A DNA stretch of 64,000 bases, from positions 24,336,734-24,400,733 of the forward strand of contig OZ026599.1 of the NCBI GenBank assembly GCA_964020085.1. Direction: 5' to 3'. Under the pieces are notes generated by a model. The model did not search any database and had not been told where the DNA came from. It saw only the letters and a program-made list of their open reading frames with translations. Source of the DNA: Micromussa lordhowensis (taxonomy: Eukaryota > Cnidaria > Anthozoa > Scleractinia > Lobophylliidae). Made by a program: the position numbers and the translations under genes. Positions 61,671 to 64,000 of the stretch are shown here, in pieces; the stretch's first letter is position 1; every line of letters begins with the position of its first letter.

Positions 61671-62024
61671 TTTTAGCTGTGCACCATCGAGTTTTATATA
61701 ATAACCAAATCAATATAAAAGCAATAGACCACAAGTTTCTATGGGTTTTAGGCTGATAAACCACTTGGGATGTTGGTAGAACACTCGAAGAATTCGTAAA
61801 CCACTCGCCTGCGGCTCGTGATTTACAAATTCTTCTCGTATTCTACCAACAACTTGTGGTCTGTTGCTTAAATGGAGCACGTGGAAACTTTGGAGAGCAC
61901 TCAAGAAGCTAGAGTTGCCCTCGGCTATCGCCTCGGGCAACTCTTACTCTTCTTTCGTGCTCTCCAAACTTCCCACGTGCTCCATAACTCGATAGTGCAC
62001 GCTAAAGCATGAACCAATTGTTAA
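61650..62024. mobile_element. Foldback element E hosting a nested MITE
   Basis: The outer arms AACAATTGGTTCATG...GTGCACCATCGAG (left) and CTCGATAGTGCACGCTAAAG (right) are inverted. The inner arms GGAGCACGTGGAAACTTTGG and its complement face each other. Removing 61693-61871 restores a continuous foldback. Confidence 0.7.
61693..61871. mobile_element. Family C-prime MITE, copy 2, nested in element E
   Basis: Reverse orientation relative to 53.6 kb: TTATATAATAACC at the left and GTTGCTTAA at the right, with the central palindrome ACCACAAGTTTCTATGGG. It interrupts the left arm of the foldback element at 61650-62024. Confidence 0.75.
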
Positions 62025-62189
62025 TCAGTGCAGCACGTTAACAAAGAATCCAGTAAACGAACCATGACAACGAGTCATGATCGCAAGGACTCAGTCGACA
62101 ACTCGCTTTTGTACTTTTTAAATGGAGCTCAGTCACAGCAATCGATCACATTTGCATTCAAGGAAACCTGAAACTTAGAATTGTTTACT

Positions 62190-62300
62190 AATACAGAAAA
62201 CACCAAAGAGATAATAATAAACCTTAAAAGAACACGGATGTTTTAGGATGGAAAAGATCTAGTTGTTGCAAACCGTCACGCAGCTCCTTTAAATACCGCC
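62190..62300 (+). repeat. Dispersed repeat, copy 3
   Basis: AACACCAAAGAGATAATAAT then AAAGAACACGGATG, as at 1010-1060. Confidence 0.6.
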
Positions 62301-62751
62301 ATCCAGGGGACAAAACAGAGTGGCCACTGTAAAGAAGTGGTTGCTATGGAGACATTTTATTAAGACTAAGAGTATAACTAACAGGTTAAGGAGCACTTCA
62401 ACGCATTTCGTCGCTGCTCAATACGGGTAACTATAATTGTAACGAGATTCATTTTGCGTAGAAAACAAGCTAGTATCGTGATTGCAGCTTTGATGAAAGC
62501 CTATCGCATCTACAAATATACATCGTATATTGTGCTTAATATAAACTTTACGAATCGATATATATACGACTCAGAATAGAAAAATGTTGGCAGGTTACAT
62601 TGTAAGCAATGCCGGTTTTATGAAAGTTCTCGAACTTATTTTTCTACTTCATTTTCTCAACTAGATATCATAAGAACCTTTTGAAAAAAGCGCGACTCTT
62701 TTCGAGGCTTTGAAAATGGTTCATCATTACATATGGCGTTAATATGAGTTG

Positions 62752-63051
62752 TTAGAACGGTTTTCATTTGAGTGTAGAAAAGTAATTGGTTTTGCGCTTT
62801 CCACGCCATACTATTGGCTTAAAAGACCGCTTTACATTTTGATCCAATTAGAAGTAAAACCAAAACCAATCGTGGCTCGTTCGCAGACGTTTCCCCCTCC
62901 TCCCCCCCCCCCCCCCGCTTTAGGAGCTACATGTAATTACTTCGAGTGTTGATTGGTTCAATGTATTGTCTCTGTCTACTGTGATTGGCTAGAGTGATAA
63001 CTTTAATTTGGTGTTGGCTTTTCGACGTGCACTCAATTGAAAACCGCCCTA
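62752..63051. mobile_element. Family G MITE, copy 2
   Basis: TAGAACGGTTTTCATTTGAG at the left and CACTCAATTGAAAACCGCCC at the right. A long C run (about 62896-62915) lies inside. Confidence 0.75.
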
Positions 63052-63129
63052 TGTACGTACAATATATAGGCGTCTTTGTTCCAATTCCCACAATGTACCT
63101 GGAGCACATGAAATCAGATGTACCTCCAT

Positions 63130-63345
63130 GTTAGGGAGCTTAAGCAAAGGCGTTTTTGAGCGACGTACGGCAACCAGAAGTGGACGCTTCTCATTTTTGG
63201 GCAGTGGATGCGCTCTAATTTTCAAGTAAATCGTCTATATACAAGTAAAGACACTTAGTATTACAAATGTGGTAGAAAAAGAGAAAACGTCTCATTTCCG
63301 GTTGCCATACGTCGCTCAAAAACGCCTTTGCTTAAGTTCCCTAAC
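63130..63345. mobile_element. 216-bp MITE with 46-bp inverted ends
   Basis: GTTAGGGAGCTTAAGCAAAG is inverted at the right; the arms extend through TTTTTGAGCGACGTACGGCA with only two or three changes. It looks recent. Confidence 0.85.
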
Positions 63346-63499
63346 GGCACTTCATGATGGAGTTACTGTGGAGCAACGGTGCATGTAGGAAATATAGTCT
63401 CCTTTAACCTATAAATGTCTGGTATTAAATTGCTATACTATAAGTATAAATTACTGTTATGTCTCTCCTCCTAATGTACGTCATTTGATGAAGCAATGT

Positions 63500-63775
63500 C
63501 TAAAAATCGAAAACTGCGCGAGTTGTTTCATTGTCTTTAGAAGCCGGTAATATATCTTCGCCACTTTCTGTGCCATTTCGATCCTCTTTTACTGGCCTAG
63601 ATTTCGCAAACGCAAAACCAAGTGGTGATTTTGTCTTTGAGTGCGTATTTCGAAATATCGTGATATGACATTCAATTGAAAAGTCCCTCGAAAGTTTGTT
63701 CTTCCAGGCTTTGTTGCTATCTCGGTGGTTGACTTTCGATGGCGCTGATTTCTGCCTCTTTCTCTTGCTCAAGCT
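63500..63775 (-). CDS. Probable terminal exon of an unrecognised gene that continues past the right edge
   Basis: On the minus strand a good acceptor (TTATTTGCAG) at 63776 is followed by 91 sense codons to TAG at 63500. The product is Lys/Arg/Ser-rich and hydrophilic (SLSKRKRQKSAPSKV near the start, TRAVFDF at the end), with no domain I can name. A possible donor for the preceding exon (TGAG|GTAAATGCC) lies at the very end of the window, plus-strand 63988-64000. The segment coding DFSIECH overlaps a 16-bp match, with one change, to the terminal repeat of the MITE family at 54961 and 62752, so part of the exon may come from a transposon. Supported by the splice site and open frame only; phase and start are not certain. 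Confidence 0.5.
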   Translation of the reverse strand, partial: SLSKRKRQKSAPSKVNHRDSNKAWKNKLSRDFSIECHITIFRNTHSKTKSPLGFAFAKSRPVKEDRNGTESGEDILPASKDNETTRAVFDF

Positions 63776-64000
63776 CTGCAAATAAAAGAATGAGCGATTA
63801 ATCAACAAGCAATCAATAAACGAAACATTCAGTATGTATGTATGAATGTAACTTTATTTCAACTCGGGTTGATGAGGTTGATTAGGCCCCTAGCAAAGCA
63901 TCCATGCTAATGTGCCGCTAAGTGCTAGCACATTGTTGAGCTAGATTCACACAATGTTCTATGCTTGGAAGTTAAGAATTGATTTAAGGCATTTACCTCA

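Overview
This is an AT-rich eukaryotic window with intron-containing genes. It most likely comes from an anthozoan cnidarian, probably a stony coral. The evidence is five animal gene families (one cut by the window edge), compact genes with short coding exons and GT-AG introns, tRNA-derived SINEs, Penelope-like GIY-YIG fragments, and a very dense load of short palindromic DNA transposons (MITEs). The species cannot be fixed by reading alone.

Layout. 1-8.6 kb: no firm gene; it holds a TTAA-target MITE, a 10-bp-TSD MITE with a 16-bp minisatellite core, a 5'-truncated Penelope-like fragment and one unrecognised ORF. 8.7-17.15 kb (+): a four-exon Ras-family GTPase with RERG-like switch I, an RGK-like N-terminal extension and a degenerate switch II. 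17.2-22.4 kb: repeat-rich intergenic DNA with a 1.56-kb Harbinger-like foldback element and an intact SINE with a 13-bp target-site duplication. 22.45-35.93 kb (-): a complete 19-exon PDE9A-type cGMP phosphodiesterase (580 aa). 36-38.6 kb: a second Penelope-like fragment and MITEs. 38.64-43.75 kb (-): complete five-exon protoporphyrinogen oxidase (489 aa). 43.96-52.06 kb (+): six-exon TMEM192 (280 aa), head-to-head with PPOX; their start codons are 206 bp apart. 52-57 kb: MITEs. 57.18-58.10 kb (-): single-exon rhodopsin-class GPCR (306 aa). 58.1-63.5 kb: decayed tandem repeats and nested foldback elements. 63.50-63.78 kb (-): probable last exon of a gene that runs off the right edge.

The genes do not form a pathway: they are signalling (Ras-like, PDE9, GPCR), haem synthesis (PPOX) and a lysosomal membrane protein (TMEM192). 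The PPOX/TMEM192 pair probably shares a bidirectional promoter. I saw no undescribed multi-gene system. The most unusual items are the Ras-like protein with mixed family features, the Harbinger-like foldback whose arms carry a candidate captured exon, resolved nested MITE insertions, and the recurrence of one CCAAT-plus-GCGCGC motif in MITEs that otherwise differ.
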